From the NCBI RefSeq assembly GCF_004349355.1, contig NZ_SMFK01000008.1, positions 62,461 through 126,460 on the forward strand: DNA of 64,000 nt, in the 5' to 3' direction. Under the pieces are notes generated by a model. The model saw only the letters and a program-made list of their open reading frames with translations, did no database searches and was not told the DNA's origin. How positions within the stretch are numbered: position 1 is the first letter of the stretch; every line of letters starts with the position of its first letter. Made by a program: the position numbers and the translations under genes. Source of the DNA: Flavobacterium cellulosilyticum (GTDB taxonomy: Bacteria; Bacteroidota; Bacteroidia; Flavobacteriales; Flavobacteriaceae). Shown here piece by piece: positions 26,832-35,743 of the stretch.

Positions 26832-26914
26832 AGACCAATTTGTCAAATCGAGCGCAGTCAAGATTCATTAATATATCTCGACTGCGCTCGATTTGACAAA
26901 AATAGAATTGGTCT
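26832..26914. repeat. Long extragenic inverted repeat (REP/MITE-like)
   Basis: The arms 26839..26864 and 26875..26900 are complementary over about 26 bp with one mismatch (core TCAAATCGAGCGCAGTC). Outer arms AGACCAATT and AATTGGTCT extend the hairpin. The sequence resembles dispersed palindromes common in flavobacterial intergenic DNA. The surrounding stretch 26660..27039 has no convincing gene; a 65-residue frame across the palindrome is spurious. Confidence 0.75.
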
Positions 26915-26984
26915 AAAAAGTATTTTCGTTTGGTATTATATTCGTCATATCTGAAGAATATGCACGAACAAAATAAAGAAAAAA

Positions 26985-27017
26985 AGGCACAAAGTTCCAA
27001 TAAAAAACTTTGTGCCT
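26985..27017 (-). terminator. Rho-independent terminator
   Basis: AGGCACAAAGTT and AACTTTGTGCCT form a perfect 12-bp stem, followed on the minus strand by a T-tract. It lies just after the conserved hypothetical gene that ends at 27040. Confidence 0.85.
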
Positions 27018-27039
27018 AAGCGTCATTGTTTTATTTTTT

Positions 27040-27522
27040 TTAAAAGAAACGACTGTGCCAGCTATCCATAGCTGGAACTTCCCAAGATTCGTTATATTCT
27101 TCGATGTTATTGACCAAATTATTAAAAACGATCGTGTTTTCGGTAACGGCTTTTTCTTTGGCCATTTTTTTGAAATCTATCAATGATTTGTGAGCAATAT
27201 GTTCTCCGTTTTTGAAAGTAACATTCATTTTATCTAATAAATCAACCTTGTACTTTTGTTCTAATTTTTGAATAAATACAACTGAGGAATCTATTGAACA
27301 ACCTGTTGCTGCTTGTATTTCTTGATTTACAGCTATAATGATAAATCGATTGTATTTTAATTCATAAGACGATTCAAGACTTACTCCATGCGCTTCCCAT
27401 TTATTAAGAAAGGATTGTAAATCTGTTTCAATTTCTGCAAATTCGGCATCAGAAAATTTTCTGTTTGATTGATAGATCCAAATTTTAGATTCTCCTGGTA
27501 AATTTTCGAAAGGTATATACAT
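27040..27522 (-). CDS. Conserved flavobacterial protein often labelled ABC transporter ATPase (function unknown)
   Basis: The chosen ATG at 27522 gives a 160-residue product beginning MYIPFENLPGESKIWIYQSN. This matches the start I remember for a family widespread in Bacteroidota. Databases often call it an ABC transporter ATPase, but no Walker A or signature motif is visible, so that name is not supported. Conserved-looking parts are WEAHG, YNRFIIIAVNQ, ATGCSIDSSV and the C-terminal WEVPAMDSWHSRFF. It has no signal peptide and should be cytoplasmic. In related genomes I recall it after the two Fe-S protein genes; here a PAP2 gene lies between. Confidence 0.6.
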   Translation of the reverse strand: MYIPFENLPGESKIWIYQSNRKFSDAEFAEIETDLQSFLNKWEAHGVSLESSYELKYNRFIIIAVNQEIQAATGCSIDSSVVFIQKLEQKYKVDLLDKMNVTFKNGEHIAHKSLIDFKKMAKEKAVTENTIVFNNLVNNIEEYNESWEVPAMDSWHSRFF

Positions 27523-27538
27523 GTTATTTATTATTTTT

Positions 27539-27557
27539 CCCTTAGACAAGCTCAGGG
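27539..27557. repeat. Extragenic palindrome of the CCCTTAGACAAGCTCAGGG type
   Basis: CCCTTAGACAAGCTCAGGG (27539..27557) belongs to a kind of extragenic palindrome found in many bacterial genomes. A single ATAGAATT half-site at 27590 on the minus strand lacks a partner and a -7 box, so I do not count it as an operator. Confidence 0.5.
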
Positions 27558-27607
27558 TGATCGTTTTTGATTTGTAATTAAATATTGCTAATTCTATTTT
27601 TTATAAT

Positions 27608-28378
27608 TTAAAAAGAAGAGACATAACCAAAGCCAACTTGATTTCCATTATAATACGGTATAAATGCTGATCTTTTATTAGGGTTTGAACTTGAAGTAAA
27701 TAATTTATTTACAACAGGCAACAACCAATATCCCGCTTTTGCACTTACTATTCCTATTCCTGCACCAGAAACAACATCGGTAAGCCAGTGGCGATTATTG
27801 TATATTCTAAATGCTCCTGTGGCTGCTGCAACTACATAGCCTGAAACACCATACCAAACAGAAGTAACTTTGTACTCTTGATAAAGAAATTCGGCTCCCA
27901 TGAATGCATTTGCTGTATGCCCTGAAGGAAACGAATTATTGCTGTAACCATCCGGTCTTTCAATTTTTGCAATCGATTTTAATGCTGTAACCGTTATACT
28001 CATTATTATAAATGAAGTAGCTAGTATAATTGATTTGTCTTTTAAATTATTTTTACCTTTTATTCCTATGGCTCCTAATGCATAAACGGAAAGTGCAGGG
28101 GCATATTGCGAAAAATCATCTATAGTCAATCTTCTATCAATATTTTCTGTAACTTCTTCACTTATTTCTTTATTGATATTTTTTACCCAATCCGATTCCA
28201 TTCCAATAAACCCGTAAGCAATTAACACAGATGGAATTATTAGTTGTTTTGGTTTGAATTTAAAGTCATTGGAAAGTTTTATGTTGATTAATGAATCATT
28301 TGTCTTGATTGTATCTAAAGATTGAGCAATTAGCGAACCATTTATTAAAAAAAATAAAATAAACATTCTTAAAGACAT
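27608..28378 (-). CDS. PAP2-family membrane phosphatase
   Basis: Starting at the ATG at 28378, this protein has a signal peptide (MFILFFLINGSLIAQ) and the PAP2 motifs KSIAKIERPD, SFPSGHTANAF and NNRHWLTDVVSG. Several membrane helices place the active site on the periplasmic face. A longer reading from 28423 would overlap the Fe-S gene and add residues in front of the signal peptide, so I reject it. It is the third PAP2 enzyme in 13 kb and appears inserted in an otherwise familiar gene order of Fe-S proteins and the 27040 gene. The substrate is unknown. Confidence 0.88.
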   Translation of the reverse strand: MSLRMFILFFLINGSLIAQSLDTIKTNDSLINIKLSNDFKFKPKQLIIPSVLIAYGFIGMESDWVKNINKEISEEVTENIDRRLTIDDFSQYAPALSVYALGAIGIKGKNNLKDKSIILATSFIIMSITVTALKSIAKIERPDGYSNNSFPSGHTANAFMGAEFLYQEYKVTSVWYGVSGYVVAAATGAFRIYNNRHWLTDVVSGAGIGIVSAKAGYWLLPVVNKLFTSSSNPNKRSAFIPYYNGNQVGFGYVSSF

Positions 28379-28400
28379 ATTCCTTTTATAAAAAATAGTG

Positions 28401-29192
28401 CTATAAATCTTGAGCATTGGCAATCAATTCGGCGATGTCTAAAACTTTTACCGTGCCTTCTTTTTCTTTGTTTTTGATTCCATCAGTCATCATAGTATTG
28501 CAAAATGGACAACCCGCTGCTATAATATCAGGTTGCGTTTCTAAAGCATCTTCGGTTCTTTCTACATTAACTTCTTTAGTACCTGGTTCTGCATCTTTAA
28601 ACATTTGCGCTCCACCCGCTCCACAACACAATCCATTGGCTCGAGAGCGTTTCATTTCGACGAATTCGGCATCTAGTTTTTGAATTAAATCACGAGGCGC
28701 TTCGTATACGTTATTGGCTCTTCCTAAATAACAAGGATCATGAAAAGTTATTCGTTTTCCTTTGAATTGACCGCCTTCGATGGTTAATCTTCCATCGTCA
28801 AGCAATGATTTAAGAAACTCTGTATGATGTAAAACTTCGTATTTTCCGCCTAATTCAGGATATTCATTTTTTAATGTATTAAAACAATGGGGACACGCAG
28901 TAACTATTTTTTTTATTTCATAACCATTCAAGACTTCGATATTTGTCATGGCTTGCATTTGAAACAGAAATTCGTTTCCGGCTCTTTTTGCTGGATCTCC
29001 TGTACAACTTTCTTCGGTGCCAAGAACTGCAAAAGTAACATTGGCACGATTTAATATTCGAACGAATGCTTTTGTTATTTTTTTTGCTCTATCGTCAAAA
29101 CTTCCTGCGCAACCAACCCAAAATAAAACTTCGGGTTGTTTTCCTTGAGCTAGTATTTCGCCCATTGTGGGAACTATTAAAACTTCTGACAT
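28401..29192 (-). CDS. (Fe-S)-binding protein with two CCG domains (HdrB/LutA-like)
   Basis: The 263-residue cytoplasmic protein shows the paired cysteine-rich motifs of the DUF224/CCG family: C100-P-x-C103, C154 in HDPCYLGR, the C189-C190-G pair in GLCCGAGG and C228-PFC231. Such proteins, as in heterodisulfide reductase HdrB or glycolate oxidase GlcF/LutA, bind a non-cubane Fe-S cluster and pass electrons. Its partner, a membrane protein with two ferredoxin-type clusters, is encoded directly upstream (29396..30721). The physiological substrate in Bacteroidota is unknown. Confidence 0.87.
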   Translation of the reverse strand: MSEVLIVPTMGEILAQGKQPEVLFWVGCAGSFDDRAKKITKAFVRILNRANVTFAVLGTEESCTGDPAKRAGNEFLFQMQAMTNIEVLNGYEIKKIVTACPHCFNTLKNEYPELGGKYEVLHHTEFLKSLLDDGRLTIEGGQFKGKRITFHDPCYLGRANNVYEAPRDLIQKLDAEFVEMKRSRANGLCCGAGGAQMFKDAEPGTKEVNVERTEDALETQPDIIAAGCPFCNTMMTDGIKNKEKEGTVKVLDIAELIANAQDL

Positions 29193-29283
29193 ATAAAAAA
29201 AGTTTAAGGTTTAAGGTTTAAAGTTTGGAGAAACTGTAATCTGAAACCGTTTTGTGTTATTTATTTTTTATTCACTTATGTCC

Positions 29284-29387
29284 GCGTGAGGGATAAAAGT
29301 GGAGCTCTTTTTTGTGAGGCTTTTTTGCCGATCAAAAAAAGCGGGAACGTATAGCCCGACCCGTAGTTTTTACGGAGGGTCACGCCC
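29284..29387. repeat. Dispersed structured repeat, copy 1
   Basis: The ends GCGTGA and TCACGC are complementary. Inside are conserved blocks GAGGGAT, GTGGAGCTCTTTTTT, AAAAAAAGCGGGAACG and AGCCCGACCC, and a small CCGTAGTTTTTACGG hairpin. The same blocks recur at 56972..57093 with a different centre. It lies between two minus-strand Fe-S genes. It may be a structured RNA or a mobile non-coding repeat; it resembles sequences common in Flavobacterium intergenic DNA. Confidence 0.7.
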
Positions 29388-29395
29388 AAATTATT

Positions 29396-30721
29396 CTATT
29401 CGTTTTTCCAGTTTAATCGATCCTGCTGGTTGTATTGCCAAGGTGCTCCGTTATTTTCGATATTGGTCATCATAGCATTTATAGGGGTTGGCGCTGCGCT
29501 TTGTTCCATTACCAAATAACGTCTCATATCCATAATAATGGAAAGTGGACTTATGTTTACAGGACATTCCTCGACGCAAGCGTTACATGAGGTACACGCC
29601 CAAAGTTCTTCGGGTGTGATATAATCGTTTAATAATGATTTGTTATCTGGTACAAAAACACCTTTGTTGGCATCAATATTTTTTCCAACTTCCTCTAGTC
29701 TATCTCTCGTATCCATCATTATTTTACGAGGTGATAATTTTTTCCCAGTAATATTTGCTGGACATGCAGCCGTACAACGACCGCATTCTGTACAAGTGTA
29801 GGCGTTCAATAATTGAACCCAGTTTAAATCCTGTACATCACTAGCACCAAACTTAGATGGAACGGTATTTTCGGGCACTGCGGCATAAGGATCGGCAGTG
29901 GGATCCATCATCATTTTTACTTCATTGGTAACCGATTCTAAATTGTCTAACTGTCCTTTTGGATTCAAATCAGCGAAATAAGTATTTGGGAATGCTAATA
30001 AAATATGAAGGTGTTTTGAAAAATACAAGTAGTTCATAAATATGAAAATACCAATAATATGCAACCACCAAAAAATCTCGTTGAGAAGGAGTACTGATTC
30101 ATTTGAAACTCCATTAAATAATGGTTCAAAAAATTGACTTACAGGATAACTTCCTGCTGTAATAAAATGAGAGAAACCGCCAGGAATATTTTGTAAATGC
30201 AAATCGGTGGCATTCATAAACAAAAACAAAGTCATCAAAACTAGTTCGAAATACAAGATATAATTGGCATCATTTTTAGGGAAACCAGCCAAATCTTTGT
30301 TGGCTAACCTTTTTAATTTAATTGCATTTCTGCGTATCCAAAAAAGTGTTACTGATACTATAACTAAGAGAGCCAATATTTCGAATGAACCTATTAATAC
30401 ATTGTATAAAGTTCCTAGAAATGCAAAAATACGATGGGTACCAAATAAGCCATCAATGATTATCTCTAGTAATTCGATATTGATAATTATAAAACCAGCG
30501 TAAACAATAATATGTAGAATTCCAGCAACAGGTCTCTTGACCATTTTTGATTGTCCAAGAGCAATCATTGCCATATTTTTCCAGCGAGCTTTAGGATTAT
30601 CTTTTCGATTTACATCAATCCCAAGATTGATGTTTCTTCTAATTTTTATGATATTGGAAAAAAAATATCCAAATCCAAAAACCAGCAGTACCGCAAATAA
30701 AATTGAATCTAAATAGCTCAT
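29396..30721 (-). CDS. Membrane (Fe-S) oxidoreductase subunit (HdrE/C-like)
   Basis: The first roughly 250 residues contain about six membrane helices of the type seen in the nitrate-reductase gamma/HdrE cytochrome b-like domain (for example AGILHIIVYAGFIIINIELL and FWWLHIIGIFIFMNYLYF with candidate haem histidines). The C-terminal part has two 4Fe-4S motifs, CTECGRCTAACP and CTSCNACVEECP. It probably moves electrons between the quinone pool and the CCG protein encoded next. The pair resembles heterodisulfide-reductase-like modules, but Bacteroidota lack the methanogen substrate, so the real partner is unknown. The gene starts 5 bp after the MlaD-like gene ends. Confidence 0.85.
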   Translation of the reverse strand: MSYLDSILFAVLLVFGFGYFFSNIIKIRRNINLGIDVNRKDNPKARWKNMAMIALGQSKMVKRPVAGILHIIVYAGFIIINIELLEIIIDGLFGTHRIFAFLGTLYNVLIGSFEILALLVIVSVTLFWIRRNAIKLKRLANKDLAGFPKNDANYILYFELVLMTLFLFMNATDLHLQNIPGGFSHFITAGSYPVSQFFEPLFNGVSNESVLLLNEIFWWLHIIGIFIFMNYLYFSKHLHILLAFPNTYFADLNPKGQLDNLESVTNEVKMMMDPTADPYAAVPENTVPSKFGASDVQDLNWVQLLNAYTCTECGRCTAACPANITGKKLSPRKIMMDTRDRLEEVGKNIDANKGVFVPDNKSLLNDYITPEELWACTSCNACVEECPVNISPLSIIMDMRRYLVMEQSAAPTPINAMMTNIENNGAPWQYNQQDRLNWKNE

Positions 30722-30726
30722 AATTG

Positions 30727-31692
30727 CTAGTTTATTACTTTCGCAACAGTATCTTTTACTGGAGCTACATAAGGCTTGTCTTTCTTTCCAAAAATGGAAA
30801 CATTTATATATCTTGTTGGATGGAGTCTTACATCTTGTAAAAGTAATTCTAATTCTTTTGAAGTATTGTTTAAATTAGAATATAAAGCATCATCGTTTAG
30901 CATTTTACCCATAGATCCTTTTCCTGCTTTAAGATCTGTTATTATTTTATCAACACTTGCCAAAGTCTTTTGTAAATTTTTGACCGTTTTACCTAAATTA
31001 GCTTTGTTTAATGAATCTGAAATTTTAGAAAAATCACTAGACACTTTATTAAAGTTAGTTACAACACCATTTATTTTTACTTTATTATCATCTAAAAGCG
31101 AATTAATACTTGTTGATGCTTTATGAAATTCTTCCATGGTTTTACTTAATTCAGCAAGACTTTTTTTCATATCTTGTTGCCCTTTTTTATCAAAAACATT
31201 ATTAATGCCAATTACTAATTTATCTGAATTAAGAATTAATTTTTCGAATTTTTCCTGTAAGGGTACTAGTTTTGATTTTAATGCTTCTGTAAGTCCTGCT
31301 TTTACATCTCCTTGAATTCTATCGCCATCTTCCAAAATTGATTTATCATTAAGGTTGGGATAAATTGCTATTTGTTTACCTGCTATAAAACCAGGTTCAT
31401 AAATAGAAGCAATACTAGATTTAGATATCGGGAATTCAGTTTTTAATTGTAACTCAACCAATATTTTTCCACTATTCGAATTCAATGAGATATTACTTAC
31501 TTTACCTACAACAAAACCATTTAGAGTAACAGCAGCAGATCTTGCAACACCTTCTACATTTTCATATTCTACATAAACTGTTTTATAATTATTAAAAAGG
31601 TCTTTACCCTTTAGAAAGCTATATCCCCAAATAAATAGTAAAATAGCCGAAATGACTAATATAGCGGTTTTAATTTCTCGTGTCAATTTCAA
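30727..31692 (-). CDS. MCE/MlaD-family lipid-transport protein
   Basis: A single N-terminal membrane helix (TAILVISAILLFIWGYSFL) anchors the 321-residue protein. One MCE domain follows (about 35-115: YKTVYVEYENVEGVARSAAV, GFVVGKVSNISL, then AGKQIAIYP). The C-terminal half is helical with coiled-coil character. MCE proteins carry phospholipids between inner and outer membranes with an MlaE/MlaF transporter, which is not encoded here. The gene lies between an amidase and the Fe-S genes, in an order I recall from other flavobacteria. Confidence 0.87.
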   Translation of the reverse strand: MKLTREIKTAILVISAILLFIWGYSFLKGKDLFNNYKTVYVEYENVEGVARSAAVTLNGFVVGKVSNISLNSNSGKILVELQLKTEFPISKSSIASIYEPGFIAGKQIAIYPNLNDKSILEDGDRIQGDVKAGLTEALKSKLVPLQEKFEKLILNSDKLVIGINNVFDKKGQQDMKKSLAELSKTMEEFHKASTSINSLLDDNKVKINGVVTNFNKVSSDFSKISDSLNKANLGKTVKNLQKTLASVDKIITDLKAGKGSMGKMLNDDALYSNLNNTSKELELLLQDVRLHPTRYINVSIFGKKDKPYVAPVKDTVAKVIN

Positions 31693-31742
31693 ATTTTTTG
31701 TGTTTGGACAAATTTAATATAAAATAATTAAACTTTTTGTTA

Positions 31743-32912
31743 TTAATTATTGATTACGTCTTGTATATTAATCTTAATGCCGTTTTTAAAAGCGATTACA
31801 TAAGCGGATTCATATCCTTTAGCTTTTGCTTCTTGCATTAATCTTTTGGCTTCATTGTAATCATCAGTTTCTCCATACATGTATTTGTATAGTGAACTAC
31901 CAGACTCCATTGATATATTCCTTAATCCTTTAAAATTATTTGGTGATAATTCAACTTTTCTAACACTAGCCATAAGTTGCACTTTAAAAATTACATCAGA
32001 TGAATCTAGATTTTTTTTATCTTGATTTGTTTTGGGAGTGTCAATGATTTGTTTTGCCTTTGCTGGAAATGATGAATCTTTATTTGATTTTTCGACTACT
32101 TTTTGAGAAGGTCTGTCTATAACACTTTCATAATTTCCATTTCCAAAATATTCAGTTTTATAGCTTAAAATTGCACTAGTAATTGCTTTTGCAATATCCA
32201 TTTGTCCCTCTTCCGAATCCAATATATTTCCTTCGATAGTATTTGAAATAAATCCAGTCTCAATTAATACTCTTGGCATATAGGCTTTGTGAAGTACCAT
32301 AAATGGTGCCTGCTTCACTCCTTCTTGTCTTATTTTTTTACCTAAAGCGGCAAATCGATCTTCTATTTTGCTTGCTAAAGAAATACTATTATCTAAATAT
32401 TCTTCTTGCATCATAGTCACTCCTAACATTGTTTCAGGAGAATTGGGGTCAAATCCTTCGTATTTTTGTTTGTAATCTTTTTCTAAAGTAATTACCGAGT
32501 TTTCCGCTTTTGCAACTGCTAGGTTTGAAGAAACCTTATTCATACCCATAACATAAGTTTCGGTACCATCGGCTGATGTATTTTTATTTGCGTTGCAGTG
32601 TATCGAAACAAATATATTGGCATCAAACCTATTGGCAATATTAGCTCTTTCTATTAAATCGATAAAAACATCCGTTTTCCGAGTATAATTTACATCAATT
32701 TTAGGATTTTGCTCTAATAATCGTCCTACTTTTAATACAATGGCTAAGTTTATGTTTTTTTCGACGTGACCATTATAAGTAGCGCCAAAATCATGTGCAC
32801 CATGTCCTGCGTCCAATGTTACTCTAAAGTTACCAGACTGACCGTAAGAAACTAATGTTAAGATAGTTAATGAAAAAGCAAATTGTAATTTAATTTTATT
32901 TATAATATTCAT
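31743..32912 (-). CDS. N-acetylmuramoyl-L-alanine amidase with SPOR-like domain
   Basis: This exported cell-wall hydrolase has a signal peptide, then an Amidase_3 catalytic domain. The zinc ligands are H37 in LDAGHGAHD, E51 in VEKNIN and the His in VSIHCNANK, with the catalytic Glu in LIETGFISN. The linker is polar. The C-terminus (from about residue 310: FKVQLMASVRKVEL through YESAYVIAFKNG) resembles a SPOR domain that binds denuded glycan strands at the septum. It cleaves the amide between MurNAc and the stem peptide. It starts next to the divergent lptD gene. Confidence 0.92.
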   Translation of the reverse strand: MNIINKIKLQFAFSLTILTLVSYGQSGNFRVTLDAGHGAHDFGATYNGHVEKNINLAIVLKVGRLLEQNPKIDVNYTRKTDVFIDLIERANIANRFDANIFVSIHCNANKNTSADGTETYVMGMNKVSSNLAVAKAENSVITLEKDYKQKYEGFDPNSPETMLGVTMMQEEYLDNSISLASKIEDRFAALGKKIRQEGVKQAPFMVLHKAYMPRVLIETGFISNTIEGNILDSEEGQMDIAKAITSAILSYKTEYFGNGNYESVIDRPSQKVVEKSNKDSSFPAKAKQIIDTPKTNQDKKNLDSSDVIFKVQLMASVRKVELSPNNFKGLRNISMESGSSLYKYMYGETDDYNEAKRLMQEAKAKGYESAYVIAFKNGIKINIQDVINN

Positions 32913-32971
32913 ATATCTAAAAGTTAATTTTATTTAAAACACTATGGTTTAAATTTTATTAATTGATTATT

Positions 32972-32998
32972 TTTGACAAAATTTTATATGTAAGTTTG
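32972..32998 (+). promoter_or_regulatory. Predicted promoter of lptD
   Basis: TTTG at 32972 and TAAGTTTG at 32991 match the Bacteroidota -33 and -7 consensus with a spacing of 15 bp, slightly short. It lies 49 bp before the lptD-like start. Confidence 0.45.
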
Positions 32999-33046
32999 AC
33001 ACATCAATAAACAAGCCATATTTTTACAAAAATAGCATTAAAACCT

Positions 33047-35737
33047 TTGAATACAAACTTATTTAATATCGTTTTTTTTTCAATCTTCCTAACTATAGGA
33101 AATTGTAATTTATATTCACAAGATATAGCAAAAAAAAGCACAGCGGTACCTACTAACGGCAAAAAAATTAGTGGCAATTTAATTAGTGAGAATAATGATA
33201 AATCAATTATTGTTCCAAAAACTCAATTAGATTCCATAAAAAAAGATAGTATTAAAACCAAAGCATTTCTTGAGGGAAAGATAAAATACAAATCTGAGAA
33301 TTTCGTTAAAATTGAGCAAAAGAAAAAACTGATTACTTTATACGACAAAGCGGAGTTGTACTATCAAGATATCGAGTTAAAATCTGGAATTATAGTCATG
33401 AACTATAAACTAAATGAAGTAAATGCTGGAAGAATAAAAGATTCTGTTGGAAAATTTACTCAATTTCCAAATTTTAAACAAGGAGAAAACCTTATCGAAC
33501 CTGATTCAATTCGCTTTAATTTTAAATCAAAAAAAGCCATAATTTGGAATTCAAGAACAGAACAAGGGGAATTTAAGGTTAAAGCGGCAATTACCAAAAA
33601 AGAAAATGATTCTGTTTATTTCTTAAAAGGGGCTCGTTTTACAACTTCTACAGATGTAGATAATCCAGAATATTATTTTCAAACCAATAAAGTAAAATTT
33701 ATACCAGGTAAAAAAGTGGTTACTGGATTAACAAATTTAGTTATTGCAAACGTTCCCACTCCTATAGCTTTACCATTTGCTTTTTTCCCTATGAGTAAAG
33801 AAACTAGTGTGTCAGGAATTTTATTACCCAGTTATAATGATTCAAATACGCGAGGATTCTCGTTACAAAATGGAGGTTATTATTTTGCACTTAGTGATAA
33901 ATATGATTTAACTGTTTTAGGTGATTATTATACAAATGGTAGTTATGCCATGCGATTCGAGTCTAATTATTCTAAAAGATATAGTTATAGAGGAAATGTA
34001 AACATACGATTTGAGAATTTAATAAATAGCGAAAGAGGCTATCCTGATTATTCAAAACAAAATATATATAATATTCAGTGGTCGCATTCTAAAGATTCAA
34101 AAGGAAGCCCAAACTCTAGTTTTTCAGCCTCTGTCAATCTTGGTAGCAGTAAATATTTTAAACAGTCTATCAATACTGCAAATATAGGTTCCACTCTAAA
34201 CAATACTCTTAGTTCATCCGTATCTTATAGTAAAACTTTTAATGGTGAATTAAAATCACGACTGTCCTTATCTGCAACACACTCTCAAAACACTCAGACT
34301 TCAGTAATTAATATGACATTGCCGGATATGCAATATAGTATCGAAAGCATCTATCCGTTTGCTGGTAAAGGTGGAGAAAAAAAAGGTTTTTTCAAAAACA
34401 TCAACTTGCAATATAATATGAGTGGAAGAAACAGTTTCGTAACAACCGATACTTTGTTTTTTAAATCTCAAATGTTTGAAAATGCAAAATTGGGTATGAA
34501 ACATAGCATACCTTTAAGCACAAATTTTAAATTGTTCAAATATTTCAGTGCCACGACTTCTGTTAACTATGATGAAGTTTGGTATATAAAAACAATCAGT
34601 CGGAACTATGATAAGGATTTAAGTACAGTTGTTGATAAAATAAATAATGGATTCGACTCCTATAGAACTTATAACTTTTCAAGTAGTTTAGGTACTACAA
34701 TTTATGGAACTTTTAATTTTGGCGAAGACAAAAAGATTAAATCCATCAGACACGTCATGAGACCCGCTTTATCCCATAGTTATACCCCCAGTTTTTCCAA
34801 ATATTACGATACTTATGCAACCGATGGGTCGGGTACAATTAACAAAGATTACTCTCGTTTTGAAAATGGTATTTTTGGTGCGCCAGGAAATTCAAAATCC
34901 AATAATATTGGATTTAGTTTGAGTAATACTTTTGAGGCAAAAGTGGCTGATAAAGACAGTACAAAAACAGAACTCAAAAAAATCATGCTTTTAAACAATT
35001 TAAATCTTTCTACAAGTTATGATTTAAATGCTGATGGAATTAATTCACTCGCTTGGTCTCCAGTAAGATTAAGTGGAGGAACACAGTTATTTAAAGATAA
35101 AATGAATGTAAATTTCGCTACAACATTAGACCCTTATGCAATTGATAATTCTGGAAACAGAATGAATGTTTATAATATTAATAATGGAGGTAGTTTATTT
35201 AGAATGACAAGTGCTAATATGACCTTAAATTATTCTATAGCTAGCAAAAAAGATAAGGATGATGATAAAAGTCAAAACGACCAAACACAAAGAAACGGTG
35301 GTCGTGATGATGATTTATTTGGTAAAAACACTATTGATAGCGAAAGAGGAAAAAGTCTATTTGATGATAAAGAAAGTGGCGAAGACAAAGTTTCGGAGTT
35401 TTTTAAATCCGTATTACCTTGGGATATGACTTTTGCTTATTCATTAACCTACGGAAACAACAACAGAGAACATAAAATAACCGGAAATTCAATAATGATT
35501 TCTGCCAATACCGATTTGACTCCAAAATGGAAAGCAGGTATTTCGACAGGATATGATTTTGTACAAAATGGAGTTACATATACTCAATTTCGTTTTGAAA
35601 GAGATTTATTAAGTTGGAGAATGTCATTTAACTGGACTCCTTTTGGAACAAATTCAAATTGGAGTTTCTTTATCGGAATAAAATCAGGAATTTTAAGCGA
35701 TATAAAATGGGATAAACGTAGTGTTAATAAAAGATAA
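33047..35737 (+). CDS. lptD: LptD-like outer-membrane LPS assembly protein
   Basis: The 896-residue protein has a signal peptide (LFNIVFFSIFLTIGNCNLYSQ) and an OstA/LptA-like beta-jellyroll region (about 65-250, including LITLYDKAELYYQDIELKSG). A large C-terminal barrel follows with many aromatic strands, ending near SNWSFFIGIKSGI. LptD inserts lipopolysaccharide into the outer leaflet. The start codon is TTG at 33047, since no ATG precedes the signal peptide in frame. The acidic, Gly/Asp-rich loop around residues 740-790 is probably surface exposed. Its divergent amidase neighbour and MCE gene fit an envelope-biogenesis context. Confidence 0.85.
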   Translation: MNTNLFNIVFFSIFLTIGNCNLYSQDIAKKSTAVPTNGKKISGNLISENNDKSIIVPKTQLDSIKKDSIKTKAFLEGKIKYKSENFVKIEQKKKLITLYDKAELYYQDIELKSGIIVMNYKLNEVNAGRIKDSVGKFTQFPNFKQGENLIEPDSIRFNFKSKKAIIWNSRTEQGEFKVKAAITKKENDSVYFLKGARFTTSTDVDNPEYYFQTNKVKFIPGKKVVTGLTNLVIANVPTPIALPFAFFPMSKETSVSGILLPSYNDSNTRGFSLQNGGYYFALSDKYDLTVLGDYYTNGSYAMRFESNYSKRYSYRGNVNIRFENLINSERGYPDYSKQNIYNIQWSHSKDSKGSPNSSFSASVNLGSSKYFKQSINTANIGSTLNNTLSSSVSYSKTFNGELKSRLSLSATHSQNTQTSVINMTLPDMQYSIESIYPFAGKGGEKKGFFKNINLQYNMSGRNSFVTTDTLFFKSQMFENAKLGMKHSIPLSTNFKLFKYFSATTSVNYDEVWYIKTISRNYDKDLSTVVDKINNGFDSYRTYNFSSSLGTTIYGTFNFGEDKKIKSIRHVMRPALSHSYTPSFSKYYDTYATDGSGTINKDYSRFENGIFGAPGNSKSNNIGFSLSNTFEAKVADKDSTKTELKKIMLLNNLNLSTSYDLNADGINSLAWSPVRLSGGTQLFKDKMNVNFATTLDPYAIDNSGNRMNVYNINNGGSLFRMTSANMTLNYSIASKKDKDDDKSQNDQTQRNGGRDDDLFGKNTIDSERGKSLFDDKESGEDKVSEFFKSVLPWDMTFAYSLTYGNNNREHKITGNSIMISANTDLTPKWKAGISTGYDFVQNGVTYTQFRFERDLLSWRMSFNWTPFGTNSNWSFFIGIKSGILSDIKWDKRSVNKR

Positions 35738-35743
35738 AATTTT

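Noticed and set aside
26902..26909. ATAGAATT inside the long palindrome
   Set aside because: A single copy embedded in a repeat arm region, with no downstream gene in the right orientation.
26803..27000. 65-codon minus-strand frame
   Set aside because: It lies across the palindromic repeat and has no coding character.
27040..27522. ABC transporter ATPase name for this gene
   Set aside because: No Walker A, Walker B or signature motif is visible in 160 residues.
27590..27597. Single ATAGAATT half-site near the 27040..27522 gene
   Set aside because: No second copy at 11 bp and no -7 box after 6 bp, so it does not meet the architecture of the other sites.
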